From: CAZRGV01 sp964599655
Lineage (GTDB): Bacteria; Planctomycetota; Planctomycetia; Isosphaerales; Isosphaeraceae
Reading direction: 5' to 3'
NCBI GenBank assembly: GCA_964599655.1
Contig: CAZRGV010000063.1
Coordinates: forward strand, 1-34,559
DNA length: 34,559 bases
Each line of letters starts with the position of its first letter. Positions within the stretch are counted from its first letter, which is position 1. Positions 22,756 to 31,599 of this stretch are shown here, piece after piece. Below the pieces are notes generated by a model. It was not told the origin of the DNA and ran no database searches. It saw nothing but the letters and a program-made list of their open reading frames with translations. The position numbers and the translations under genes were made by a program.

Positions 22756-25743
22756 ATGTCCCGATCCCGAGCGGCGATGATCGTACTGGTGGTGGCGGCG
22801 AGTCTCACCACGGCCTCGATGGTCGTGCTTTCGAGCCCTCCGCACGACGAGGAACTCGCGCTGGCGGTTCAGATTCCGGAAGGGGAGGGGCCGAAAACCG
22901 ATCGGCCGATCGCGATGCCGCCCCGGCTGAGCGGGCTCGTTGTGGCTCTGGGGTTGAGGGACGAGGAGCCCACGGAGTGGGAGGGAGACATTGAGGTCTC
23001 CGAAGGGCGAGTTTTCGACCTCGAGGTTGTCGCGGCGGCACCTGGGGCGGTCGTGGAGAATTCGCACTTCCGGGTGGATACCCAGCGCGTGACCACCAAG
23101 AAGAAGCAAGCCGCCCAGAAGAAACAGGTTGCCAAGAAGAAGCCAGCCGCCAAGAAGAAGCAGGCCGCGAATGCCGAGCAGCAGGGACCGGTCGTCGCCA
23201 CGGTCCTTCGTATGAATCTCGATGCGCCATTAACCGCGAATGTGGTCATCAAAACCAATCATGGTCGAATCACTACGGCGCTCTCGGATCTTGACCTTTA
23301 CACCCCGAAGACGTTCCTCGGTGGGCAGGTCTCGATCGCGCGGCAAGATGGCTCGATCCGGCTCAGTGGCCCACCAACCGAGGATGATTATCCGGTCGCG
23401 GCCAAAGGACCCGACGGCACGGTCTGGATGGCGTACGTGGCCTATCAACCCGAACGGGCGAGGCTGACCCAGGCGGTCGATCCCGAGGACTTCGACACGG
23501 TTCTGGTTCCGAAGGGCAATGGCGACCAGATTCTCCTGCGACGGTTCGACGGCAAAGCCTGGCATCCTCCCATCGAAGTGACCGGCAAGGGGCTCGACGT
23601 CTGGCGTCCAACCGTCGCGGTCAACGGCAAGGGCGAGGTCGTCGTGGCCTGGGCCCAACAGATCGATGGCAACTGGGATCTTTACTACCGAACGTTAAGC
23701 CCCGGCAAGGACGGCGGCGCGGGAAGTTGGTCACAGACCGTTCGACTCACGGACGACCCTGGCTCCGATTTCCACGCGGTCTCCGCCACTGATGCCAAGG
23801 GCAACGTTTGGCTAGCGTGGCAAGCCTGGCGTGATGGAAATTACGAAATCCTCTCCGTCGTCCTCGCGGAGGGGCACGACTGGAGCAAGGCTCGCGTGAT
23901 CTCCGACTCTCCGGCCAACGACTGGAGCCCGGCCATCGTGGCCGACGCCAAGGGAAATGTGTTCGCGGCCTGGGATACCTACGACAAAGGCAACTACGAC
24001 GTCCGGCTCCGGCTGGTCGGCAAGGAAGCCGATCCGATTGCGATCGCCGGATCCGCTCGCTTCGAGGCGAGATGCTCGCTGGCCTGCGACCCCCAGGACC
24101 GGATCTGGATCGCCTATGAAGAAGGGGACGAGCAGTGGGGCAAGGACTACTCCAGCACGACTCCCGAACGGGTGCCGGTGGAGAACAAGGGCTTCGCGCT
24201 CTATGTCAATCGAACCTTGCGCGTGAAGTGCCTGGAAAACGGCCGTTTGATGCAGCCGGAGGGATCGCTCGAAGACGCGTTTGGAAACCGCCTCAGCCAG
24301 GGCAAGAGCGTTCCTCGAATCGCGTCCGACCCGTCGGGTGGCATCTGGCTCCTGTTCCGACATCACCCCCAGCCCAACGGAGCGGGCGAGGTCTGGCACG
24401 GTTATGCCACGCACCACGACGGCAAAGCCTGGTCGATTCCCCGACACCTGATTGATTCCGCGGGCCTGATCGACAATCGGCCCGCCCTGGTTCCCCTGGA
24501 GCAGGGCCTATTGATTGTTCACAGCACGGATCAACGGTTAAACGCCAACAACCGGGGACAGTTCGACCTGTTCGCGTCGTTTCTCAAGCCCGACTCCCGC
24601 GAGGTTCAGGCACCGAAACTCGTCGCCGACACACCAGCACCCGAGCCGAAGCTCTCCACGGTCCATCCCAACGAGGCTGAGGATATCGCCCGGATGAGGG
24701 CATACCGAATCGAATCGGGTGGCAAGACGCTCCGGCTCCTTCGAGGGGAATTCCACCGCCACACGGAAGTCAGCTCGCACCGGGATCAGGACGGTTTGCT
24801 CGAGGACACGTGGCGCTACGCGCTCGACGCGGCGGATCACGACTGGATGGGCAATGGCGACCACCACAACGGGTACGGATATGAGTACATGTGGTGGTTT
24901 ATCCAAAAGATGACCGACTTGCATCTCAACGCGCCCAGGTTCGTCTCCGCCGTCACTTACGAGCGAAGCGCGGTGTATCCGAACGGCCATCGCAATGTGA
25001 TCCTCCCGAAGAGGGGCATCCGTCCCCTTCCTTTCGGGGATTTGAGTGGAACGCCGGAAGAGGGTACGCCCGATACCAAGAATCTTTACGTGTACCTCAA
25101 GCATTTTGGCGGCATTTGCGCGTCTCACACCAGCGCGACCAACATGGGCACCGACTGGAGGGACAACGACCCCGAAGTCGAGCCGGTGGTCGAGATCTAC
25201 CAGGGTCACCGCCACAATTACGAACACTTCGGCGCTCCGCGATCGCCGACGGAGGCCACGCAGATTGGCGGCTATCAGCCGGCCGGGTTCGTCTGGAACG
25301 CGTTGCAAAAGGGGTATCGGCTCGGCTTCCAGAGTTCCAGCGACCACGTGAGCACGCACTGGAGTTACGCCGTGGTTCTGGCCGAGGATGTCTCTCGTCA
25401 AGGAATCATCGACGCGTTCAAGAAACGGCATAGCTACGCCGCGACGGACAACATCATTCTCGACGTCCGCTCGGGTGAACATCTCATGGGAGACGTCTTC
25501 ACGACGGACAAGGCCCCGACCTTGCGGATCGTAGCTCAAGGAACCACGCCCATCGCCAAGCTGGACATCATCCGGGACAACAAGTACGCCTTCTCAACCG
25601 AACCGAAACAGGTCCAGATCCAGTTCCAGTACACGGACGATGATGCGAAGCCGGGTGAAAGTCACTACTACTACGTTCGTGTCACGCAGGAGGACGGCAA
25701 CCTCGCGTGGGCCTCGCCCATGTGGATCACTTACCAGAAGTAG
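22756..25743 (+). CDS. Secreted beta-propeller plus PHP-like (DUF3604-type) protein
   Basis: A 995-residue exported protein. A signal peptide (MSRSRAAMIVLVVAASLTTA) leads to a small N-terminal domain and a Lys/Ala/Gln tract at about 114-139. Next is a beta-propeller with repeated W-x-A-x-D-x-G-N-x-(D/E) blades (DGNWDLYYR, DGNYEILSV, KGNYDVRLR) separated by DAKGNV-type turns. From about residue 650 a PHP-like metal-dependent domain follows: LLRGEFHRHTE (about 660-670), NGDHHNGYGYEY, CASHTSATNMGTDWRDND and EIYQGHRHNYEH supply the His/Asp/Glu ligands. The last 90 residues form a beta domain (LRIVAQGTTPIAKLDIIRDN). ATG 22756 follows GGGGGGAAA. A close paralog starts at 31600. It may be a secreted hydrolase or phosphoesterase; the substrate is unknown. 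Confidence 0.88.
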   Translation: MSRSRAAMIVLVVAASLTTASMVVLSSPPHDEELALAVQIPEGEGPKTDRPIAMPPRLSGLVVALGLRDEEPTEWEGDIEVSEGRVFDLEVVAAAPGAVVENSHFRVDTQRVTTKKKQAAQKKQVAKKKPAAKKKQAANAEQQGPVVATVLRMNLDAPLTANVVIKTNHGRITTALSDLDLYTPKTFLGGQVSIARQDGSIRLSGPPTEDDYPVAAKGPDGTVWMAYVAYQPERARLTQAVDPEDFDTVLVPKGNGDQILLRRFDGKAWHPPIEVTGKGLDVWRPTVAVNGKGEVVVAWAQQIDGNWDLYYRTLSPGKDGGAGSWSQTVRLTDDPGSDFHAVSATDAKGNVWLAWQAWRDGNYEILSVVLAEGHDWSKARVISDSPANDWSPAIVADAKGNVFAAWDTYDKGNYDVRLRLVGKEADPIAIAGSARFEARCSLACDPQDRIWIAYEEGDEQWGKDYSSTTPERVPVENKGFALYVNRTLRVKCLENGRLMQPEGSLEDAFGNRLSQGKSVPRIASDPSGGIWLLFRHHPQPNGAGEVWHGYATHHDGKAWSIPRHLIDSAGLIDNRPALVPLEQGLLIVHSTDQRLNANNRGQFDLFASFLKPDSREVQAPKLVADTPAPEPKLSTVHPNEAEDIARMRAYRIESGGKTLRLLRGEFHRHTEVSSHRDQDGLLEDTWRYALDAADHDWMGNGDHHNGYGYEYMWWFIQKMTDLHLNAPRFVSAVTYERSAVYPNGHRNVILPKRGIRPLPFGDLSGTPEEGTPDTKNLYVYLKHFGGICASHTSATNMGTDWRDNDPEVEPVVEIYQGHRHNYEHFGAPRSPTEATQIGGYQPAGFVWNALQKGYRLGFQSSSDHVSTHWSYAVVLAEDVSRQGIIDAFKKRHSYAATDNIILDVRSGEHLMGDVFTTDKAPTLRIVAQGTTPIAKLDIIRDNKYAFSTEPKQVQIQFQYTDDDAKPGESHYYYVRVTQEDGNLAWASPMWITYQK

Positions 25744-25837
25744 TTCAACGGCAGCGTCTTGACGCGCGGTTGGGGGAACGACAACCTAGGTCTCGACCTG
25801 CTGAATCGATCGCCGAGATCCGGGGAGTTCCCCCGCC

Positions 25838-27211
25838 GTGCATCGCGAATACCATCCGGAACAGATCGGGTTGGGCCACACCCACGAGACGGGGCACGAC
25901 CATCCTCACGATCATGAGGCCGAATATCGCACGCTCATTTTGACGACGATCGTCGTCGGCTTGCTTCTGGGATCGGACCTGCTACTGGCGTTCCTGGGGG
26001 CCGAGGAGTACCGCCGACCGTTCGGCGTTTCCCTCTCGCTCATGGCGGCGATCATCGGTGGCGGCCGTGTCGTCTATCAGGCTCTGGCGGCCCTGTTCGA
26101 AGGGAGAATCGGCGCCGACATCGCGTTGGCGATCGCCTGCGTGGCGGCCGGGTTGCTCGGCGAATATTTCGTCGCTGCGGAAGTCGTCTTCATCGCACTT
26201 TTCGGCGAATGTCTAGAAGCCTTCACGTTCGAGCGTGCTCAGCGCGCGATTCAGAAACTGCTCGAGTATCGGCCTCGCACGGCCCGCGTCCTCCGTGACG
26301 GCCAGGAAGTCGAGATCCCGGCCGAGAACGTCGCGGTCGGCGACGTTCTTGTCGTTCGCCCCGGAGAACGAATCGCCGCGGATGGCTCGGTGCTCCAGGG
26401 ACGATCGGCCGTCGACCAGGCGATCCTCACCGGCGAAGGCCTGCCGGTCGACAAGGGGCCAGGCGACCCCGTTTACACGGGAACGATCAATCAGTTTGGG
26501 CTGCTGGAAATCCGAGCGGAACGGGTCGGCTCCGAAACGACGATGGGCCAGGTCATCCGTCTCCTCTCCGACGCCCAGAGGCAGAAGGCACCGCTCGAAC
26601 GAACCGCAGATCGTTACGCCAGGATGTTCTTGCCGGCCGTGTTGACGGCAGCGACTGTTGTCTTTCTCGCCACGAATGCTTCGCCCCTCTGGAACTGGGC
26701 ACGGTCGAGCAAGGTGCTTTCCATCGACATCTTGCCGACCCTGGCGGTCCTCGTCGTGGCCTGTCCGTGCGCCCTGGTCCTGGCGACCCCGGCGGCCGTT
26801 CTCGCGGCGACGGCTCGGCTCGCGCACCGTGGCGTACTGATCAAGGGGGGAGCCGCTCTCGAACGCCTGGCAACCGTCAACGCCCTCGCCTTTGACAAGA
26901 CCGGCACCTTGACCGAAGGCCGGCCGGAACTGGGAGACGTCTTCGCGCTCCCCCCCTGGAGCGAATTGGAGGTCCTCCGGCTGGCGTCGGCGGCCGAGCA
27001 ACCGAGTGAACATCCCATTGCGCGTTTGCTCGTTGCCGAAGCGAATCGCAAGAGCCTTGCCCTTCCGGCCGTTGGAGAATTTCGGGCGCAACCTGGCGCC
27101 GGCATCTCGGCCAGGCTCGTCGACGGCGAGAACCGTCCAACGATCCTTCGTCACTGCTTGCGCCGATCGATGATCGCCCTNNNNNNNNNNCCGGGTCGTC
27201 GCGCCGCTTGA
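25838..27211 (+). CDS. Heavy-metal P1B-type ATPase, N-terminal part (gene interrupted by gap)
   Basis: The frame begins with GTG 25838, ten bases after GGGGAG. A His-rich start (HTHETGHDHPHDHEAEY, about 14-30) suggests Zn, Cd or Co as substrate; there is no CxxC metal-binding domain. Membrane segments follow, then the actuator motif TGE (198-200), the metal-binding CPC in TM6 (309-311, VVACPCALVLATPAA), phosphorylation site DKTG (353-356), and SEHP and GAGIS of the nucleotide domain. The frame ends at a TGA (27209-27211) inside a probable assembly scar just after ten N. The same frame continues beyond that stop as EESLKRLDDSGQTALLVAV and then VIGTVGARDRV to about 27370, so the true gene runs on into the next feature. 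Confidence 0.88.
   Translation: MHREYHPEQIGLGHTHETGHDHPHDHEAEYRTLILTTIVVGLLLGSDLLLAFLGAEEYRRPFGVSLSLMAAIIGGGRVVYQALAALFEGRIGADIALAIACVAAGLLGEYFVAAEVVFIALFGECLEAFTFERAQRAIQKLLEYRPRTARVLRDGQEVEIPAENVAVGDVLVVRPGERIAADGSVLQGRSAVDQAILTGEGLPVDKGPGDPVYTGTINQFGLLEIRAERVGSETTMGQVIRLLSDAQRQKAPLERTADRYARMFLPAVLTAATVVFLATNASPLWNWARSSKVLSIDILPTLAVLVVACPCALVLATPAAVLAATARLAHRGVLIKGGAALERLATVNALAFDKTGTLTEGRPELGDVFALPPWSELEVLRLASAAEQPSEHPIARLLVAEANRKSLALPAVGEFRAQPGAGISARLVDGENRPTILRHCLRRSMIAXXXXPGRRAA
27181..27190. other. Assembly gap of 10 N
   Basis: Ten N within the nucleotide-binding/P domain of the ATPase. The expected conserved VGN segment of P1B ATPases cannot be found next to it (ILRHCLRR is read instead). 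Confidence 0.97.
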
Positions 27212-27249
27212 GAGGCCGAGGAGTCTCTCAAGCGGCTCGACGACTCGGG
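27191..27249. repeat. Inverted repeat abutting the gap, likely assembly scar
   Basis: Bases 27191-27214 are the reverse complement of 27225-27249 with 22 of 24 positions matching, separated by ten bases. The right arm encodes normal ATPase sequence (SLKRLDDSG); the left arm introduces the in-frame stop. A fold-back chimera at a contig end is more likely than a biological palindrome. Confidence 0.75.
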
Positions 27250-27360
27250 TCAGACAGCCCTGCTCGTCGCCGTCGACGGCCAGGTCATCGGCACGGTCGG
27301 TGCTCGCGACCGAGTGCGCCACGAAGCCCATGACGTGATCCACGACCTGAAACATTTGGG

Positions 27361-27396
27361 TTTGAAAAAAGGTATAAAGTTTTAAAATATCCCAGG
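27361..27396. other. AT-rich, frame-breaking patch in the ATPase gene
   Basis: 36 bases of strongly AT-rich sequence, including TTTGAAAAAAGG and AAAGTTTTAAAATAT, in an otherwise GC-rich gene. It separates LKHLG from MTGDRP, which in P-type ATPases are normally four to five residues apart. It adds a TAA (27383-27385) and changes the frame (position 2 to position 1 modulo 3). Confidence 0.7.
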
Positions 27397-28962
27397 ATGA
27401 CCGGTGATCGCCCAGCCGCGGCGCGCTCGGTGGCGAAAAAGGTCCACGTCCAGCAAGTCGAAGCGGAACTGACCCCCGCGGGCAAGGCCGAATGGATCCA
27501 GCGCCGTCAGCAGGAGGGGCGAATCGTCGCCATGGTGGGTGACGGCATCAACGATGCCCCGGCACTGGCGATCGCGGACGTCGGACTGGCCCTCGGCGGT
27601 GTCGGAACGGATATCGCCGCCGAAGCGGGTTCGATCGTGCTCATGGGTGATCCCCTGGAACCCCTGCCAGGTGCCATCCGGCTGGCGCGGCAGACGGTCC
27701 GGATCATCCGGCAGAACATTCTGCTGTTCGCCTTCGGCGTGAACACGGTGGCCGTGATCCTGGCGGGTCTACGAATCCTCGGACCGGTCGCGGCGGCCAT
27801 CTTTCACCAGATCGGCTCCTTGCTCGTTTTGCTCAACGCCATGCGGTTGCTCGGCTTTGAGCGATGGAACGAGTTCTCGCTCGTCAGGTGGCTGAATCGG
27901 TTCGTGTTCGTTTGTCGCGCGTGTCGCCCCTCGAACCTCTGGCGTCTGGCGAGTCACCACGGTCGGGCACTCACAGTGGGGTCCTTGACGCTCGCCGGCC
28001 TTGTTTATCTCGGCTCCGGAATCACTTGCATCGGGCCCGACGAGATGGGGGTCGTTCGCCGTTGGGGACGCTACCAGGCCCCGTTACTGGGTCCTGGGCT
28101 CCATTTCCGGTGGCCCGTTCCGTTGGAGACCGTCACGAAGGTCGAACCCGGGCGTGTCCGATCCGTCCGTATCGGCCTGTCAGGACAGGCTCCGGCCACG
28201 GAACGTTCAATCGCCTGGAATGTCAGTCACGGATCGCGACGCAACGACGGCGCGCTGTACTTCACGGGCGACGAGTCCCTCGTGGAACTCGCGGGGGTCG
28301 TGGAATATCACGACACGAAATCGGGCGCAATAGATCGGATTTTCAATACTATTGACGTCGATTTTCTTGTGGAAGCCTCATCGGAGGCGTCGTTCCGGGA
28401 GGTTGTGGCACGCACACCGCTGGAGGACATCCTGGTCGCTCGTCGTGGAGAGGTCGAGGAGCGGATTGAGCAGGCGGTCGAGGCGAGGTTGCGGGATTCC
28501 GGTCAACACCTCGAAATCGATCGTGTTCGCATCGTCGATGCCCATCCTCCTCGCGAGGTCGTGCCCGCCTACCGCGACGTCTCCGCGGCGGTCTCCGACG
28601 TCGAGCGTTATCGCAACGACGCCGAGGCTTACGCGGCGGAACGCTCGCTTTCGGCGAAGGCGGATTCTCAGACACTTCTCGATCGCGCCGAGACTCGCGC
28701 CCATCAACTTCGGACCAGAACGAAGGGGGAGAGTCAGGCGTTCTTCGCTCGACAACGCGCCTTCGCCTCCCAGCCGGAACTGACCGAATTCCGACTTCTC
28801 TGGAACACGCTCTCGAACGTACTGCCAGGTCGACCCAAGTTGATTCTCGATCCCAAGGCGTCGGGCCGCCGCCACATCTGGCTCGCCAATCCCGACCGCT
28901 TCGGCGTTCGTCCGATGAACGTGGCCCCCGCGCCTCCACCCGGCAGCGAAATTGACGACTAG
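27397..28962 (+). CDS. P1B-type ATPase C-terminal part fused to HflK-like SPFH domain
   Basis: This 521-residue frame is the continuation of the interrupted ATPase. Its first residues MTGDRPAAARSVAKKV are the internal TGD motif of the P domain, so ATG 27397 is not a true start. GDGINDAPALA (48-58), the last pump helices (about 106-150) and a Phe/Arg linker follow. Then comes another transmembrane segment (about 190-208) and an SPFH/band-7 domain: CIGPDEMGVVRRWGRY, GPGLHFRWPVPLETV, FTGDESLVELAGVVEYH, then a helical region ending near 470. The SPFH part resembles HflK, the FtsH modulator. The fusion reads continuously with no start codon or ribosome-binding site between the parts. The stop is 21 bases before hflC. 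Confidence 0.9.
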   Translation: MTGDRPAAARSVAKKVHVQQVEAELTPAGKAEWIQRRQQEGRIVAMVGDGINDAPALAIADVGLALGGVGTDIAAEAGSIVLMGDPLEPLPGAIRLARQTVRIIRQNILLFAFGVNTVAVILAGLRILGPVAAAIFHQIGSLLVLLNAMRLLGFERWNEFSLVRWLNRFVFVCRACRPSNLWRLASHHGRALTVGSLTLAGLVYLGSGITCIGPDEMGVVRRWGRYQAPLLGPGLHFRWPVPLETVTKVEPGRVRSVRIGLSGQAPATERSIAWNVSHGSRRNDGALYFTGDESLVELAGVVEYHDTKSGAIDRIFNTIDVDFLVEASSEASFREVVARTPLEDILVARRGEVEERIEQAVEARLRDSGQHLEIDRVRIVDAHPPREVVPAYRDVSAAVSDVERYRNDAEAYAAERSLSAKADSQTLLDRAETRAHQLRTRTKGESQAFFARQRAFASQPELTEFRLLWNTLSNVLPGRPKLILDPKASGRRHIWLANPDRFGVRPMNVAPAPPPGSEIDD

Positions 28963-28983
28963 CCTTCACCAGAGTACCTCTCG

Positions 28984-29958
28984 ATGCATCAGCCAAGCAC
29001 CACGCATCACCACCGGCCCTCGAAGTGGCCCTGGATCGTCGTGGCCCTGGCTGCGCTTCTGTTCGTCCTGGTCCTTCGATGCTTCGTGCTCGTGGATCAG
29101 ACCGAGACCGTTTACATCACGGAATTCGGCCGCCCGATCCGTCAGATCGACGAGCCAGGGCTGCACTTCAAGTGGCCGCACCAGAGCCGTCGCGGCTTCG
29201 ATAAACGGCTTCAGCTTCATTCCCCCCCTCCCCGGGAAATGCTGACGAAGGACAAGAAGAACCTCGAGGTGGCCTGGTATGTCTCCTGGAAGATCGCCAA
29301 CGTCGACCAGTTCCTCAAGTCGGTCCGGACGATCCCCGAGGCTTCGGCCCGGCTCGAAGACATGGCCGCGTCGATTCTCGCCGCCGAACTGGGCGGACAC
29401 GATCTGTCGGAACTGGTCCAGGTTGGTGAAACGTCCTCGATTGCGGCCATCATGAATGACGTGAGCCAACGCATCGGAGATCAGGCGTCCCGGGAATACG
29501 GCGTGACGGTGGTGGATTGCCGGCTCCGGCGGCTGAACTATCCCGAGGAGGTGCGCTCGGCGGTCTTCGAACAGATCCGGAGCGAGCGACGCAAGGTGGC
29601 CGCGACCACTCGTGCCGAGGGCGAGAGCCAAGCCCGAGTGATCAAAAGCGCCGCCGACCTGGATCGTGCTCGACGGATTGCCGATGCCGAGGCCGAGGCT
29701 GCTCGTCGGATCGGCGAAGGGGAAGCGGAGGCAACTCGCATCGCGAACGATGCCCATGCGGCCGATCCGGCGTTTTACGAGTTCCTCAAGACGCTCGAGA
29801 CCTACCGAACGGCCCTCGACCGGCGCACGACTCTCGTGCTTTCGGCCGATAGCCCGTTCCTGAAGCTCCTCGCCAAAGGGGTTCCCGAGCTTCCCTCTCG
29901 AGAACTCAGCCCAAAATCCACGGCCTCGACCCTTCCCGCGGCGGGAGGCGGACGATGA
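28984..29958 (+). CDS. hflC: HflC-type SPFH protein
   Basis: A 324-residue membrane-anchored band-7 protein. The N-terminus has a His-rich stretch and one membrane segment (WIVVALAALLFVLVLRCFVLV, about 16-36). The SPFH domain begins DQTETVYITEFGRPIRQIDEPGLHFKWP. The HflC-specific coiled region is clear: RSERRKVAATTRAEGESQARVIKSAADLDRARRIADAEAEAARRIGEGEAEA, then ADPAFYEFLKTLETYRTAL. In other bacteria HflC and HflK form a large cage around the FtsH protease. It overlaps the next gene by four bases (ATGA). Assignment to the HflC branch is firm; the partner here may be the ATPase-fused HflK domain. Confidence 0.9.
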   Translation: MHQPSTTHHHRPSKWPWIVVALAALLFVLVLRCFVLVDQTETVYITEFGRPIRQIDEPGLHFKWPHQSRRGFDKRLQLHSPPPREMLTKDKKNLEVAWYVSWKIANVDQFLKSVRTIPEASARLEDMAASILAAELGGHDLSELVQVGETSSIAAIMNDVSQRIGDQASREYGVTVVDCRLRRLNYPEEVRSAVFEQIRSERRKVAATTRAEGESQARVIKSAADLDRARRIADAEAEAARRIGEGEAEATRIANDAHAADPAFYEFLKTLETYRTALDRRTTLVLSADSPFLKLLAKGVPELPSRELSPKSTASTLPAAGGGR

Positions 29959-30917
29959 TTCGCTGGCGGATCGTACTTCTGAGCCTGCTCGTCCTCGCCT
30001 ACCTTGCGACGGGGCTCGTCGTGGTCCAGCAAGACGAGGTCGGTGTTGTGCGTCGCTTCGGCGCGGTCCTGCCCGAGCCCTGGAGACCAGGACTGCACTG
30101 GGGATTGCCCTGGGGTCTCGGCCGTGTCGATCGCGTGAAAACCGGACAAACGCGGACCTTGACCATCGGCGCTCCGGGCCAGGCCGAGGCTCCCCTCACC
30201 CGGAATCCCAACCCGTCGAATGACGATTTTTTGACCGGTGATCTAAACCTGGTTACCGCGCAGGCCATTCTTCAGTATGGGGTGACGGACCCCGCGACGT
30301 TTCTCTTCTCGGCGACATCCGTCGACGAGGCACTCCGGCTAGCGACCGAATCCGCCCTGACCCTCGCCCTGTCGGAACGGGGCATCGACGATGTGCTGAC
30401 CGTGGGTCGGGCCGAGGTGGCCGAACGGATGCGTCGCGTCATCGAGTCGGAAGCCCAGCATCAGGGCCTGGGTGTCACGATTCGCGCAGTCCGACTGGGG
30501 CGAGTCGCCCCACCGGCGGCCGTTGCTCCCGCATTCGCCGATGCCGCTCGGGCTCGAAGCGATAAGAGGCAGGCGATCACTTCGGCCGAAGAGTATCAAC
30601 AACGTGCCCTAGCCGACGCCAACGGCCAGGTTCGCGAGATCTCCGATCGCGCGATCGCGGAACATGAGCGGTTGATCAAGACGGCGCGGGGAGAGGCGGA
30701 GCGATTCGCCAAGGTTCTGGCCGAGTCTCGCAAGGACATGAAGGCTTCGCGAAACCGGCTCTACCTCGAAACGCTCTCCGAACTTTTGCCACGCTTTCAT
30801 CGCACGGTGGTGGTCACTCCCGGACAGGATCTCGATCTGAGCCTCTTCAGCGAGGATTCCGCCTCCGAAACGGCCCGCCCAAACGAGGATCCAACGCGGG
30901 ACGCTGGACAGAGATGA
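29955..30917 (+). CDS. HflK-like SPFH protein
   Basis: A 320-residue protein with one N-terminal membrane segment (VLLSLLVLAYLATGLVVV, about 7-24) and an SPFH domain (QQDEVGVVRRFGAVL, RPGLHWGLPWGLGRVDRV, FLTGDLNLVTAQAILQYGV). The region after it is long and helical (VAPAFADAARARSDKRQAITSAEEYQQRALADANGQ) and ends in a charged tail. The GDLNLV and IRAVRLGRVAPPAAV features fit HflK more than HflC. It is a second HflK-type protein in the operon besides the ATPase-fused copy. The start overlaps the hflC stop, indicating translational coupling; the next gene starts seven bases after its stop. Confidence 0.87.
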   Translation: MIRWRIVLLSLLVLAYLATGLVVVQQDEVGVVRRFGAVLPEPWRPGLHWGLPWGLGRVDRVKTGQTRTLTIGAPGQAEAPLTRNPNPSNDDFLTGDLNLVTAQAILQYGVTDPATFLFSATSVDEALRLATESALTLALSERGIDDVLTVGRAEVAERMRRVIESEAQHQGLGVTIRAVRLGRVAPPAAVAPAFADAARARSDKRQAITSAEEYQQRALADANGQVREISDRAIAEHERLIKTARGEAERFAKVLAESRKDMKASRNRLYLETLSELLPRFHRTVVVTPGQDLDLSLFSEDSASETARPNEDPTRDAGQR

Positions 30918-30924
30918 CGCGATC

Positions 30925-31524
30925 ATGAAACGACTGGGCGCCGGCGCACTCACATTCGTGATTCTCTCTCTCTTGCTCTGGTCCGGCCTGCGACGCGGAC
31001 CCGAGTCCCCGAAGTCGGCCGGTGAGTCTGGCTCCGAGGCCGGTTCCGAAGCGACGGATCCTTCCGAAGGTGCCACGGATCATCTTCGACAATTGCTTTC
31101 GAGCGCCCGCGAGGGAAACGTGGACGCCTATCTCGACGCGTTCTCCGGACCACTCCGAGAGCGGCTCGAACGGGAGGCCAACGATCGAGGGCGGACCGCG
31201 TTCTCCGCATCGTTGCGACAGGCCTCTCAAGCAAGGAAGAGCCACGCCTTGTTTTCTCCCGAACCGGCTGGCCCGAACGCCTACCTCGTCACCATGGAGT
31301 CCGTCTATCCCGATCGTAACGAGCGGCAAACTTATCGGATCGAGCGTGAGGGAGACGCTTGGCGGGTCACAGCCATCGACACACTGCGAACCGAGATTCC
31401 CAAGGCGCGTTACGGCGCGCCCGCCAGTTTCGAGGCGCCGGAGGGTATCCCGGTTTCGACGGAGCGACCGCCAAGCGACGTCGGTGACACCGGCGCGGCG
31501 GCCTCGCCTCGCTCAATCGAGTGA
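30925..31524 (+). CDS. Membrane-anchored hypothetical protein of the SPFH operon
   Basis: A 199-residue protein with a single N-terminal membrane or signal segment (LTFVILSLLLWSGL), then a Ser/Glu/Gly-rich linker (about 25-50). A compact domain at about 50-160 contains LLSSAREGNVDAYLDAFSG, LVTMESVYPDRNERQTYRIEREGDAWRVTAI, a pattern like small NTF2/DUF4878-type folds. The C-terminus is Pro/Ser-rich. I cannot name the family with certainty. It is the last gene of the tight ATPase-SPFH operon (seven-base gap) and is followed after 75 bases by the second propeller-PHP gene. Confidence 0.8.
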   Translation: MKRLGAGALTFVILSLLLWSGLRRGPESPKSAGESGSEAGSEATDPSEGATDHLRQLLSSAREGNVDAYLDAFSGPLRERLEREANDRGRTAFSASLRQASQARKSHALFSPEPAGPNAYLVTMESVYPDRNERQTYRIEREGDAWRVTAIDTLRTEIPKARYGAPASFEAPEGIPVSTERPPSDVGDTGAAASPRSIE

Positions 31525-31599
31525 TGGCGTTTCTCTCTCTTCGTCATCTCTTGCATGAAACAGACGGTTTGAATCTCCACGTCCCCAAGGAGTAAGGCC

